Positions 49,184 to 61,475 of a stretch of DNA of 64,000 nucleotides are shown one piece after another. Position 1 is the first letter of the stretch. Every line of letters begins with the position of its first letter. The stretch comes from Neckera pumila (taxonomy: Eukaryota; Streptophyta; Bryopsida; Hypnales; Neckeraceae): the NCBI GenBank assembly GCA_963969595.1, contig OZ018415.1:4402001-4466000 (forward strand), given 5' to 3'. The notes beneath the pieces are model-generated. The model searched no databases and was not told the DNA's origin. It worked only from the letters and a program-made list of their open reading frames with translations. The position numbers and the translations under genes were made by a program.

Positions 49184-50660
49184 TATGGGCGGTTGTGCTC
49201 TTATTAATCCTAATTTACATATCTCACATGCATTGTTTTACCTACTACTATTTTACTTGTATAAATAACTTCTCTTCTCATCTTCAAATGCCCTAAACTA
49301 AGTGGCTAATTGGAAAATGTAAGAGTTCTCTAATGTTTTTTAACAACTAGCTTGAAAATCCACTTCATCTTGCTTAATTTCATTGAAATTGATTAATTTG
49401 CCAATTATTCACCCTGTATGTTCATGCAGATGGTTATTAAACAAACTTCTACTGCATCCTCATTATTGAAGTCCTAACGTCTTTTGCAAAATTCACACAC
49501 TCTGACAATGCATTGTGGCTATATGCCCCTACTAATTCTCAGACAATTAATAGACTGGTTTGATTACTCTGAAGCGGCCCTCTAGAAGGTTGAGAATTTC
49601 TCTATTGATTATTATGAATCCACACAATAATATGAGAATGTTGCAATATTAAAAACAGAACGTGGACATTCTCTACACGTATTTATAACAAATATTAGAT
49701 ACAAAAATGAACTTAGCTTACCACAACAATACCAACAAACCTTGTTAGAAATACCTCCACTCCTGACAATGTACTGAAAAGTGGCGAACCACCTTCCTGT
49801 TCCTCCATTTCCTCCTCTCCTCTTGAAAAATTGAGAGTTGTTGATTTTTTTAATCACCCTCCCCAATGCCGTTGATCTTGAAAAACAACCTTGGATCTGT
49901 ATACTATACAAATACAAATATGATACATGTATAAATATAGTACAATACATGTACAACACGGGTACATATATGGGATGAGTACAAGATATGGGATATGGAT
50001 ATGGGATATATCCCATATCAAATGCCACCTCCACCCCCACCTGAAAATTACAAAGGGGTGGGATAGGGGGTAAAAAAAAATTAATTGAATTCAATTTGAG
50101 CTTACCGGGGGGTGGAAAAACTTTGATTTAATTTAATTTTTTTAAAGCTCATTGTCATTGTGACACAAATGCACCAAATATGTCAATCCAAAATCCTCTC
50201 TATTTTCTTTCAACCAATGCGGATTTAGATTACATGTGTAGGCTCTAAAGTGGAAGGCTATGATATAGGTGTGATGGTGATGAAAAAAGAGAGGAGAGGA
50301 TTCTTTTCTTAGTTATATTGAATTTCTATCAAAACTTTAAAAACAAAAAAAGTTTTCATCTATTAAATTTTTTTTCTTTCAATAGAAAATTTTTAAAAAA
50401 AAAGACTTGATTATGATAAAATAAACAAAAAAGAAAGACGCTTGAACAAGAGAAGTCAAAATACACTATAGAAAAATAACAATTTATACACTTAAAGTAC
50501 CCAGGCTTGACCACTACTCATTTAAATGGATGCTAAAGTCACATCAAAGCTCAGAAGAAGGTGTTCATAATGTCATTGGAAAGCTAACATCAACATCAAT
50601 TCAAATTCTTACATTACTTGAAGGAAAATTGTTTGTGCTATGCTTCACCAAAATTGGATT
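49184..50660. other. AT-rich intergenic sequence
   Basis: It contains a decayed CATTAG-family right end at 49572-49607 (GCGGCCCTCTAGAAGG). A 160-codon minus-strand frame at 49612-50094 is low-complexity and not accepted as a gene. Confidence 0.45.
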
Positions 50661-50664
50661 TTAA

Positions 50665-51578
50665 CCCCTAAAGGACCAATGTCCCCTCAAGGGACACTTG
50701 GGATTTTGGGTAGGCCCGTGTGGCCTCAAATTTTGACCTGATTTTTTGAAACTTTTATGGAAGACAGAAAATCACAGTAGCTTTCTAAAAATATAACTTT
50801 TTTTTTCAATCGGTGCTTGGGAGCAAAAGTTATGGCATCCTAAAGCATTAAAGCAGTTCGTTGGGCAAAAAAAAACAAACAGAAAAATGTTGTTGTTTTT
50901 AAATTTTTTTTCTCAAAGATCATGTTTTTTTGTACATTTGAAGCTTTGATTCATTCTATTTGGACTAAAAATGAGAAAGTTATAGACAATCTTGTTTTTC
51001 GGGCAATTTAAGCATCTTCATCAAAAAACAACTTATAGAATTCATATTTGAATGCAATTTTTAACTTTTTTCAAGTTTTCTTTTTGACAAGGTCAAGTTT
51101 GTATGCAAGAACAATCTCACCTTTGGGATTACGTTGTTTTAATTCCACCTAAGAGCTATTAACAATTTAGTGTTTTCTTCAATTTTGAACCTACTTCTAC
51201 TTAACAATTTTTTGGTTTGTGAAAATCAAGGTTTGACATTCTGAAATTTTTTCCCCAACTCTCAACTCAAATTTTCAACATAAAAAATTTTAACTTTATT
51301 GTGTGTAGTGCAAAAAAAATCCAAAATGGCTGTCAAAGTCATCTGAAATTGCAGGCGACAGTTCAAAAAACTTCTTTTTCCAACTTCAAATGCTAATATC
51401 TTCCAGTCTGTATGGTCAAACTTTATGAAATTTTTACAACACAATCTAAAACAAGTGAAGTACAAGACCCTACAGTTAGATTCTAAAAAAAAGTTTTTTT
51501 TGGTTTCTTGAGTGATTGCAGCAGAAATGGCAGTTTTCAGTGGTTTCGGAGCCAGAAAATGCCTTGGTCCTTTAGGGG
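50665..51578 (+). mobile_element. TTAA-type MITE, copy I
   Basis: Perfect TTAA flanks lie at 50661-50664 and 51579-51582. The ends are CCCCTAAAGGACCAATG and CCTTGGTCCTTTAGGGG, with a GTCCCCTCAAGGGAC subterminal hairpin as in copy H. Length is 914 bp. Confidence 0.95.
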
Positions 51579-51582
51579 TTAA

Positions 51583-53189
51583 CTTCTAAATGGTAGTTTG
51601 ACAATGAATCACCGACCAAAGTGTTCAAGCTCTACTTCAATTCAAATTCAACTTGTGATAGCTTTTTGAAAAGCTAATTAACACAAAAAGACACCCACCA
51701 AGTTTCAATTTATATATTAACTTTGTATAAATATGCTATGAGCTTCTAAATTCATAGCCCTAGGTATTCAACAATAGCTAACTCTTCTCCATTCATCAAA
51801 GTAAAAATCTACATACAAAGTTCAAGCTGGGCAAATCTTATCTTTTTAAAAAGCTGACAACAAAAAAAAGGTCAAAAAAAAAGTTTCAACATCTAACAAA
51901 AAGTACTTTGAAAACTACAAGCTTAAGAAAACAAAATGGAAGAGAGCTCAAGAAAAATTGTCTTCTTCTAAACTATCAAATACAAGTATTAGGAAGTAGC
52001 CTGGAAAGTGATGATAGAAGGGAATGAGAATGTTGAAGAAGAGAATGTTGAGATGTTGCTTTGTTTATCTCCTTTATATGTTGCAAGATCCACTTGTCTG
52101 CCTTGACATCTTGTTTCAAGTTTGACTTTAACATCTTAAGGTATCTTGACTTTGGCAATAATTTCACCGTTTACACCTTACATTTTTCACTTCTTACACC
52201 TTCTTGTCACATTTCACCTTCCTTACATACCTTAAATTTTATGTCTTCATCCCATACACTTCACAAACTTCTATTCAAACTCAAGTCTTACACCTTACAT
52301 GTTACACCTTAAAACTTTCTATTTGAATTTCAAATGTACAATTTAAGTGTATTGAATAAGTAAAGCAATGTGTGGAATGACTTCAAACCATTTGACCACA
52401 TGGATTGAAAAATTATAATCTTTGAAGTGAGGATAAAAACTTGTTTTCATTCTTGCAAAATAGGATCAATACACTTTGACCTCATTTGGTGTACAAAGTT
52501 TTCTCTACATAAAACTGAGATTTTTCACCATTCATAGTGTATGACGTTAGGTTCATTCATTAAAAAACTTAGAAGCAAATATGGAATCTAGCTTATTCTA
52601 AATCACCTACAATGAACGGAAGTTAAGTAAATTGGCAATATACTAGTCACTATTTGATGATTTCTTGTGCAATGAGGAAAGTTTTTATTTGAAATTCAAA
52701 CTATGAAAAGTTAGAGATAAAAATTTGAAATATGTGGGAAAAATTTCAAGAAATTTAACTTCATAAATTGTGTGATAATAGGGCTTCACATTAGAAGAAA
52801 ATGTTTTTTTTGAAACCACGCGTCTTGATATAGCTAACAAAGTTTGACTCCTCTTCAAATGAGATTGAAAATTAAAATTTGTTTTTGTTTAAACAATAGC
52901 ATGGCATATTTTATTTATTTCATACATGCCAAGTTTCAAAAGTTGATTTGCATTTTTCAAAAGATGCCTCAAAGATGCCCAAACTACTTGAGCTGCCAAA
53001 AAAAATTAGGGCAACAAAACTTTTGATTTGGGCATCTAATCGGATAAAAGTTATATTTCCACTAAGGGGGTACATAGTTCCACCTTGTATCAAAATTTCA
53101 TGAATGTCAGTCCCAAATTGACTTTATAGGAATATATCCATCTTTTCAATTATTGTTCAACAAACAATTGGACTCTATGGATTAAAAAA
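51583..53189. other. AT-rich intergenic sequence
   Basis: No gene is recognised. A stretch around 52160-52320 is enriched in ACACCTTACA-like words, a weak simple repeat. Confidence 0.5.
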
Positions 53190-54935
53190 ATGAACTAAAA
53201 GTGAATTTTCAGACTTAAAGTTCCTCTCTATAGAATCTCCTATTTTGGAAAGTACACATGAACGAAAATTTGTGTATCAATTGTTTAGAGATGAATCACA
53301 TGTCTTCAATAAGTTGTTAAAATATTGGAAGACGTAATGAAACTTTAAAGACACTGGCCTTGATTTTGAATTAAAAGTAATAGAAAATTATGTAAAATAC
53401 AAAGTACACTAAAATATTTTGTAAACATCTCCATAATTAGGCTTGTATCACCTTGAAGAACATCATGGTTCAATTTTTGTACTTTGTCATTGCAAAATTA
53501 GAAAGCTAAAGTTCAAGGTAGAATAAAATATTCAAAACTAGGAACTTTTTGAACCTTCAACTAAAATTGTAGGCTACAATACTCTCAAGTAATGAACTCC
53601 ATTTCTTTGGTTGGACTTTAATTTTTTTAAGATCATTTTCATGACTATAATTCAAATAAATAAAAGAAACATAAGTTGCCAAAATACAATACACAGTGAT
53701 CCACGCATCAAATGCCCTCTTTCTTATGTGAAAAGTAAAAAATGTCTCGTGGAGTGGAAAAATCCAACTACCTTCAATCTAAATGATTTCAAACAATTAT
53801 ATTTTTCCAAATTGATGAAGATGATGAACTCTAATTTTACATCCTCCAAGCTTCTCTCCAATATACAAGTACTTCACATGTGATAAGATCACTTTAGACA
53901 ATCATTAATATTTTTTTAATGTGCTAAATAAGTTAATCTTCTATTTTCACTTATTTTTTTTTCTTTTTCGTATTTCTATCTTATCCACTTTTTGAATAAT
54001 GTGTTTGGTTGCTCTTCTCTAATATTTACTAATGCCTTTTCCTAGCTGGAGATAAATTGAGATCACATGTCTTCTACAGAATATAAGAGATTAAGATTTT
54101 TTGTGAAAATTTGGGATTACTGTGGGATTCTTAAAGAAAACAAGAAGAAAATTCATATCAATTACAAAATTATCTCAAAAAATTTGAAAATTTTCAATGG
54201 ATGTATATGATACTGTAAAATATTAGGGAGTAAAAAATATTTATAATGTCATGTTATTCGATGATGAGTAGCTACTAGGATTTGTAGGACATAAATTAGG
54301 TTGGTTGTAGATTTAGTATAGCCCAAATGGCCATGCATTGGTCATTGGAGGGCTAAACTAATGTTTGGAACTATGAAAAGTGTGAATGGAGTCATTTTGG
54401 GGCACCTTTGGGTGGCTGTAACTTTAGGCCACCTTTTTTGTTTTTTCATTCTCTTCAATTCTTGCAAATGTTAGTGGTTTTGAATGATAGGAGTTATAGC
54501 GTGTTGTGTAAATGATGGTTGATGTTTTGCCAATCTTTACTAGGTGTTACTTCCTTATTCAAAGCGTGTTGCAAAACTAATCCAATTGAGACAAAATAAT
54601 AGCAATCTAGGATATTTAGAAAAGTTTATTATTGGATGATTGTTCATTCATGCCTTATTGTAGTTTGGATTTGCTTTTGGACACATGTGTGTGTTTTAGT
54701 CCCTATAGTTTACAAGACTTGCTATTAGTGATGTTGAGTGATGATGCGGAGTGACCTAATATTAGGGATGCAGTCTTTATTATAATTAGTAAACCAAGAC
54801 TGATTGTGGTGATAGCATCGAAGGTTCAAATAGCAATAAAATTTTCAAATTTTCAAATTGGAGTAGAAATCATACTTCACTAACTTTGTTATTTGTATTC
54901 CAAAAGAACAACTATAGCAATTATGGAGCAACAAA
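53190..54935 (+). repeat. Long dispersed repeat, copy 3, with about 590 bp extra
   Basis: This is collinear with 22925-24240. At about 54245-54834 it holds roughly 590 bp that are absent from the other copy, after which similarity resumes with TTTCAAATTGGAGTAGAAAT. The extra block is either an insertion here or a deletion there; I see no TIRs on it. Confidence 0.6.
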
Positions 54936-55199
54936 GCATTAGGACAAACCAAAACCTTGAAAACATTTTGTTGCTGTCATCAAAAATTAGCTGACATTTT
55001 CTGAAAATTATATTGCAATCAACACAAAATCAAAAATTGTCGGCAAGCTTTCATTGACTGCAGCACAATTTTCTACTAATAAAAGGGCCGTTTCACTTTT
55101 GATTGCGCATGCAAATACAGAGGGAATTAAAAATAATTAAATTTTTTTTCAAAAAGAACAATAATTCTTTTTTGAAATTGCCAATCTGACGTGATTTAA

Positions 55200-55617
55200 C
55201 CCCTAAAGGACCAAACACCGTTTTTTGGCAACATAGCAATTTTTGGCGGCTCACTATGAACAAAGTTTTTTATTTTTTTTCTTTGAAAACTTCACAAAAC
55301 ATGTGCCCAAGGAGTAGCTTTAAGGTCCAACAATTTTCATAACTTTTGACTACACGGTTAAAAAGTTATTGCATGATATGTAATTTTTTGCGTTCGGTGG
55401 GCAGCCTGGGCAGCTCAAAAAACTCCTTCAAAAATCACTTTTTTGAAAAATGAAAATGTTGGAAGTGGTTCTAAGGAAACATTTAAGAGTGGAAAAGTTT
55501 GAATCACTCCATTTTGTTAAATGAGATGAGGGTTATTAAGAATTTCAGTCTGTGGGTAGGTATGGAGTCTTTGAATTACTTAAAATCTTATTTCAACTTA
55601 ACATTTTGAAATGCATT
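55200..55617 (+). mobile_element. TTAA-type MITE head, truncated copy J0
   Basis: TTAA at 55196-55199, then CCCCTAAAGGACCAAACACC. The 418 bp resemble the left part of the next copy and stop where that copy begins, so the two lie head to tail. Confidence 0.75.
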
Positions 55618-55621
55618 TTAA

Positions 55622-56547
55622 CCCCTAAAGGACCAAACGGCATTTTTTGGCAACACAACAATTTTGGGTAGCTCACTACAAATGGAAATTTTATTTTTTT
55701 TCTTTGAAAATTTCACAGAACATGTACCCAAGGAGAAGCTTTAAGGTCCAACAATTTTCAAAACTTTTGACTACATGGTTAAAAAGTTATTGGATAATAT
55801 GTCATTTTCAATGGTCGGCGGGCAGCTCAAAAAATTTCTAAAAAATCACTTTTAAAAAAAATAAAATTTTGAAATTGGTTCTTTAAATTTATATACATGT
55901 GGAAAGCTTTGAATTACTCCATTTTTATTTATGAGATGAAAATTATGAGGTGTTCTAGTTTGCGGGTAGTTATGGATTCTATACTCAAAAATAAACTTTG
56001 AAGCCCTTTATTTAACTCGATTTTTAATATTTTTCAAAAAAAATAAAAGCTTAAGATGTATATTGTTTATTGCAATATTACAACCGTTGGGATTGACATT
56101 TTTCAATTCTATAAATAAATTCTTAACAATTTTGTATTTTGAATCATTCTCTACTTCTTTTTACAACCTATTTTTTTCCTATATATTGTACAATTCCAAA
56201 TGATCTGAATTTTTCTAAGCATGTAGCCAACTTGCTTTGAAGAATGAATCCAAGGAGTAACCACCATTTTGGACATTTTTTCATTTAAATGTGACCTTGT
56301 GAAGTGCAGCTGCCCGATTTTTCGTAGAGTCAAAAAAAGGTTTTGGGTCAATTCAAATGCTAATATCTTGCAGTCTACAAGGTGGAAAATTCTGAAATTT
56401 TTTCTATATATTCTCAAACAAGCTTACTACAAGATCTTATGGTTACAAGTGTCCAAAAATGTTTTTGTCCTAAAATTTAATACTTGAAATAGAAATGGCA
56501 ATTTTGGAGTGTTTTTGGTGAAAATATAGTCTCTGACCTTTAGGAGG
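55622..56547 (+). mobile_element. TTAA-type MITE, copy J
   Basis: TTAA at 55618-55621 precedes CCCCTAAAGGACCAAACGGC. The right end CTGACCTTTAGGAGG is followed by TAA, one base away from the expected site. The interior matches copies C and F. Confidence 0.8.
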
Positions 56548-56655
56548 TAACCAACCAAGAGCTTAGATGATTATAAGTTTGCAAATACAATGATAGATAT
56601 TTAAATAATGTACATATCCACAAACTAAAACTCTTCCAATCTTTGGTACAAACAC

Positions 56656-56761
56656 TAGTAGAAAATTTAGTTTTTCTATTGATTTGGTTGCATTGATTTG
56701 GGTCACTTTTCTATTGATTTGGAAAGTAATTAAATCAACAGAGAAACTAAATTTTCTACTA
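56656..56761. mobile_element. Short foldback MITE, about 106 bp
   Basis: AGTAGAAAATTTAGTTTTTC at the left pairs with the AGAGAAACTAAATTTTCTACT region at the right; both halves also share CTATTGATTTGG words. The CACTAGTAGAAA start resembles CACTA-type ends of plants. Confidence 0.65.
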
Positions 56762-57011
56762 ATGAAAACTGTAGGTAAAATAAAATAGAAACTTTTGAAT
56801 TGAAAATTGTTGCAATTTTCAATTTACAAAATTTTGGAGTCAAGGGATTGTGAATTTTACTAGACCACAATTTTTTGAATATATTGGAAAAAATATTTAT
56901 TCACAATGTCTCTTAAAGCTAGGCCGCAACTAAAGAGGAAAGACTTAGTTATTGCATTGGAGGTCAATTCTAATAAGAATTTTTTTATGTTGATTTTAAC
57001 TCAAAAATTAA

Positions 57012-57660
57012 CCCCTAAAGTCCCATAATCCCCTCAACAAAATAGATTTTGGGCTGGCTCCTATGCTCTCAATGTTCATCAATTTTTTTGAAATACATTA
57101 GCTTTCCGGGAGTATAATTTTTATTTCATTTGATTTACTGAACCATAGATTATGGCATACAAAGTCCTTTTTTTAGTTGCGGAGAGTAGAACCTCCCCTC
57201 ACAATTTTAAAAAGAAGTATCTATAAAATTTATTAATTATAGATTGCAATCTACATGGAAAGCTTTGATTCATTCCATTTGGATTTGTAATATTATAGTT
57301 ATGGAAAATCTTATTTTTTGGACAATCAGAGCATCTTGTTGAACTCAATTCTTCAATATAAAAAATTGAAACTTCAAAATCAGTATTACAAAAGTATTAG
57401 GTTGATTAGAAGTCAAAAAATCTAGTTGAACAAGGTGCAAAACAAATTTTTTTTAATCACTTTTAAATGCATATGTCTTGCAATCTATGCATTCAAAGTT
57501 TCTAAAATTTCTTCCACACGTTTTTATACCAAATCTAGTGCAAGATCCTATGGTTAGATATGCCAAAAAAAAACAAATTTTTGATATTTTTTGCACTCTG
57601 CAATAGAAACGGCAGTTTTGAGTGTTTGTTGATGGAAATAAGGCCTTAGGACTCCGGGGG
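57012..57660 (+). mobile_element. TTAA-type MITE, copy K (internally deleted)
   Basis: TTAA flanks lie at 57008-57011 and 57661-57664. The ends are CCCCTAAAGTCCCATAATCC and CTTAGGACTCCGGGGG. At 649 bp it lacks about a third of the interior of copies H and I. Confidence 0.85.
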
Positions 57661-57664
57661 TTAA

Positions 57665-58997
57665 CCAACAAAAGCATAGGAAATTATAAGTTCCAAACAC
57701 AATGATAGGTATTTGGAAAACGTACATCATCAGAATCAATGAAGAACAGTGTATCTTTTGGTCAAGAGATCAACAAAATTGAAAGAGAGAGAAAGTCCTC
57801 TGATCTACTCAAAATACTTTCCTCTAGCACTTGACTATGGGGAACGTCTTCACTTCATAATAATGTTCTGTAGACTCAAGAGATTGTTGCTTATGTGTTT
57901 ACCTTTGGTTTTGTTAGGAATGAGAAAGAAATTCTTGACACTCACATGGAAAAACTCTGCATCTGCTCATTTGCTCAAGATCTTCAGAAGGTATCATGTT
58001 GTGTGCACATGTTGGACGAATTCCACATTCCAAGTTGTGAACACATATGAGAGTGCATTTACAAGCCCAGTTATGTTAATATTTAAAGCATTGCTATTAG
58101 AGAAGGTCGACTATTTACTGTTTTTTCTCGTTTGTTTGCAGGAATTGCAGCTATTTGTAACAGCATTTTTTGTACGTGGGATTTGAGTCTCCATGTATAG
58201 AGACGTTCCTTGCAGACGCTGCTACTAGAAGGGCAAAGTCATTTTTTTGAGCATTGACCGCCTCCGGGTGAGAGAGATGATGACAAGCTCCGGTTCTCAG
58301 AGCATGGTAAAGAGATTCCCTTTGTTTGAACTTAATCTTTGAATGCAAACTAAAGAGGAAATAAAGAAATTTGTAGCACTTGTTACGAACTGGATTAGGG
58401 TTTTTTCAGTCTTAGGCCAACGAATATTTCAATAATGTTTCACATTTTTGGGCTTGTGTAGACTCTGTGTGCAGATTTGTTGTGCCCTATGCTTGATGCA
58501 AAGATTATGCAGTCTGTGGGTTTAGGTGGAGCTGTTCAGCTCTTGGTATCCTGGTGGCTTGGCCGCTTAAGTTCGGAGGGCAAAGACATTGCCTGGGTAT
58601 GTCGAAGTGAATCAACACCATAAAGAGTTTGAAGGCTGCATCCCGATTGTAAGTCAATGTGCAAATTTATAGACTAAGACTTCTTTTTGCCCGATTCTGA
58701 AATTGATGTAAGTCCAAATCTTGAACCATGCAAACACCTGCTCTTTGGAATCGCACGAAAATCATGGTACAAGAGGAGTTTAATCCTTTCCTCTGTTAGA
58801 TTTCCAGTGAGCCTTTCATTTGTCATTAATCAGAAAGAACTGATGTAATTTATCGATGTTTTTGCCATATTTGTTAGACTTCCAAATTTGAAGGATTTGG
58901 CACGTCTGCCTGGAACCTCTGATCTGAATCAATCCGAGTTTCTAGACCTTTGTGCACTCGAATGGCACAATTTAGGTGCTTTGAAAGAAGCCACGTT
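57665..58997. other. Possible exon fragments, unrecognised
   Basis: Composition is genic. A frame around 57870-58030 (containing NEKEILDTHMEKLC) stays open for about 60 codons and looks coding, but I do not recognise it and cannot fix its splice sites. 58888-58980 is a further open stretch that runs into block a. Confidence 0.3.
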
Positions 58998-59364
58998 CAC
59001 AAATGTGACCTGTGTTTTACATCATTCTCTGGGAATTTTTAGTGGCAATAGATGGTGTTTGGTGCTTAGGATATGCAGAAGTGGGTGTATTTGTAAACTA
59101 GGTCGCAGAGGGAGTGGTATTCAAATGTGGAAGCAGAAAGTTTGTGGAGTTCGAGGACGCTGGAGTGAAGGAATTCAGTCCAGTTGCATTCTTTTTGGTG
59201 GCTGGAAGTTTGACAGAACGTCTGGATTGTGCGAATGACGTGAAGGTGAAACTCGTTACCACTTCTCTGTTGTTTTTGCACCACTTATTGCTGCATTCCA
59301 GTGGATGCTCCTAACCCCAAAAGAAGAACAGGACCATCGAGAAACTTTAAATATGTTAGGATGA
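58998..59364 (+). pseudogene. Duplicated gene fragment, block a copy 2
   Basis: Copy of 34036-34402, with small indels. Here the frame beginning before the block (58888) reads on to 59238, while the copy at 34036 stops earlier. The function is unrecognised. Confidence 0.5.
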
Positions 59365-60428
59365 AACAGCAGACTGATACAGGGATATCACGCAGTATTG
59401 ATACTTTGACATTTAAGAGTACATTGAGCTTTCAGTAGCATATTTTCTTTATCGTAGGCGGCAAAGTAACTCCTCTAGAACTGGTTATTAGTGCTATGGA
59501 TATTTTGTGATTGTAGGTCTGTATCATGTTGCATCTCTCATTTTCTTGCACGCCTTAACTCTATGTTAAATCATTAAGATCATATATGAATCCATAACTC
59601 AGAGGTGAGAAAATTGACCACGATTATTTCATTTTTGATGGTCCTCGGCAACACCAGCATTGTTGGACGCCAGTCTGCTGTGTGAGTGGGATGTCAACGA
59701 GCTTGCAACTGCTTGGGAGAGGAAGTCACCAGGTGCTGGGATAGTCCAATTCAGGAACATAAATGGTTAGACATAGAAGCCTTTTAAGGTTCAATTAATT
59801 GATATCAACTGATTTGCTAATCCCTTAAATCCGTCTCTCCATTTTCAGATTCCATAGATGGAGATGCGGAGTATTCATTTGAATGGCAGTTTCCCAATTG
59901 TCCTAAGCTGAGATGCGCCAGCAGTCGTTCCTTAGAAAACTAGGACTGATATGGATTTGAGTTTCATTCAAGTGTACAGAGCTGGATGCATCTGGCCCTC
60001 TTCAATTTTGTGCTGAATATTAACAATTCATTGATTGATTCTTCTGTATGAATGACATGGTGGTGTCAGCAGGCACTCGGATGGTGGCAAGTGTTGACTG
60101 CATATATTTAGTGTTGTTGTCAATGGGCTATCACTACATGGATTTGAAAGACATTACTACAGTACTGAGCATACGCCATTTCCTGTTGGCCTGCATCAAG
60201 TATTTCTTGGCTGCTTCGTCATTATGCTTCTGTAGGGACATCATAATTTGGTGATGGTAGCGTGTTTTCATTCATGAGACTTTGAGAACTTCTTAGCTTT
60301 TTCCACTTGGAATGTCTTCGTATCTTTTGGTGCATTTGTTGCCTTTTATGGATGTCGGGAACTATACGGTCAAAATGTTTGACGGTATGGGCAATAATTG
60401 CATCCAAGCAGACAGGTAGCCCTGAACT
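59365..60428 (+). other. Two candidate exons of an unrecognised gene
   Basis: An open stretch from about 59654 to 59762 (containing LLCEWDVNELATAWERKS) ends at AATG before GTTAGA. After an 85-nt gap closing in TTTTCAG it resumes at 59848 (SIDGDAEYSFEWQFPN) and reaches a stop at 59941-59943. The two join in phase. This pair has no counterpart in the first duplicated region. I do not recognise the protein. Confidence 0.4.
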
Positions 60429-61095
60429 TTTTAACCACTGGAGCAGCAAGGACTTGTTCATCAGAATATCGATTTAAATGAGGATTTATGTTCTATCACT
60501 AGAACCAAGGAAAGTATTCCATGTGTTGGTTGAAAACATTTAAAATCTGACAAAATGGAATCTCCATTCAGTGTTGAACCAACTTCCACAAAGAACATAT
60601 TTTGTACTGTTATAGTGAGTGATGAATTTTGCGCCCCCTCCAATACGAAAATCAGAGTAGTTACCTTGTCCATAGTGAATCAATTCATGCACTACCAGTG
60701 TTTTAAAATTTAGAATTTCCTCAGTGCAGATGGTTTTGAAGCTGGGGCCGTATTTGGACGAGCTCACCATAACCAAAGGCAGAGTCACACCTGTAGTTCT
60801 GCCATTGTAAGATAATTCATATAGCAGACACACCTCTATCCTAGATCTGCACTCACACTTTACTACGTTTAAAAGGAGCCTTTTTTCTAAATAGTGAATG
60901 AAGTTGGTTTTGTTAATTAGCTCATCCAAGGTGTGCTAAATGAAGCCCTAGTTGTGGCAGATTACACGAGGGAAGCCATGACTTGATGCGGGATGCACCC
61001 AGGAGACTGGATTCTCGGGTGCAAGACTATACAAGGAATCTCAAAACATCTGCCCCAGTTGGGTTCATTGTAAGTAGCAGTTTCTTATTTGAACT
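60429..61095 (+). pseudogene. Duplicated gene fragment, block b copy 2
   Basis: Copy of 36544-37215. The first candidate exon is conserved. Near the second one an extra segment (around 60967-61000) carries a stop, so this copy is probably broken. Confidence 0.45.
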
Positions 61096-61119
61096 CCATT
61101 CCGGTAGTGAGATTAGATC

Positions 61120-61330
61120 TTAGACGGCAACTGCTCCAACCTTGAACGATAGTCCGAAGTTAAACTTGTCAAAGTAGTCAGTTTACCAATTTCACTTGGC
61201 AAGCCACATGCAAGGCCTTGAAAGCCATCAAGTCATCAATCTCACTTTGAAACTCCAGCACACTTGAGCAAACCATCCAAATTGAAGGCTGTCAAAGTCT
61301 TCAATTTATACAAAATGGCTAATTTGAAAA
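61120..61330 (-). pseudogene. Leucine-rich-repeat relic
   Basis: Read on the minus strand, short frames give LYKLKTLTAFNLDG and, after a frame change, LPSEIGKLTTLTSL followed by LEQLP. The spacing and the LPSEIGKL wording are those of LRRs in plant NBS-LRR or receptor-like proteins. Only two or three repeats remain and stops separate them, so this is a fragment. It lies just beyond the 3' end of the second HET copy and is missing at the first copy. Confidence 0.5.
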
Positions 61331-61475
61331 AAGTGCTAGTGGCTCATAACCTGTGTATTTATTAGGGTGCTCAAAGATGAGAGAGAAAGCTTTTATCGAG
61401 GTGCAAGGAAGATGTATGGAAGGTAAGGGAATGGAGGAGGAGTTTTTGGTAAGCACCGTGCTTTGGCAGCTTGGA

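Noticed and set aside
49612..50094. 160-codon minus-strand frame with a GGNGGTGRW-like segment, considered as a hAT/BED finger remnant
   Set aside because: The required Cys and His residues of a BED finger are absent and the rest is low-complexity Tyr/Ile/Pro sequence.
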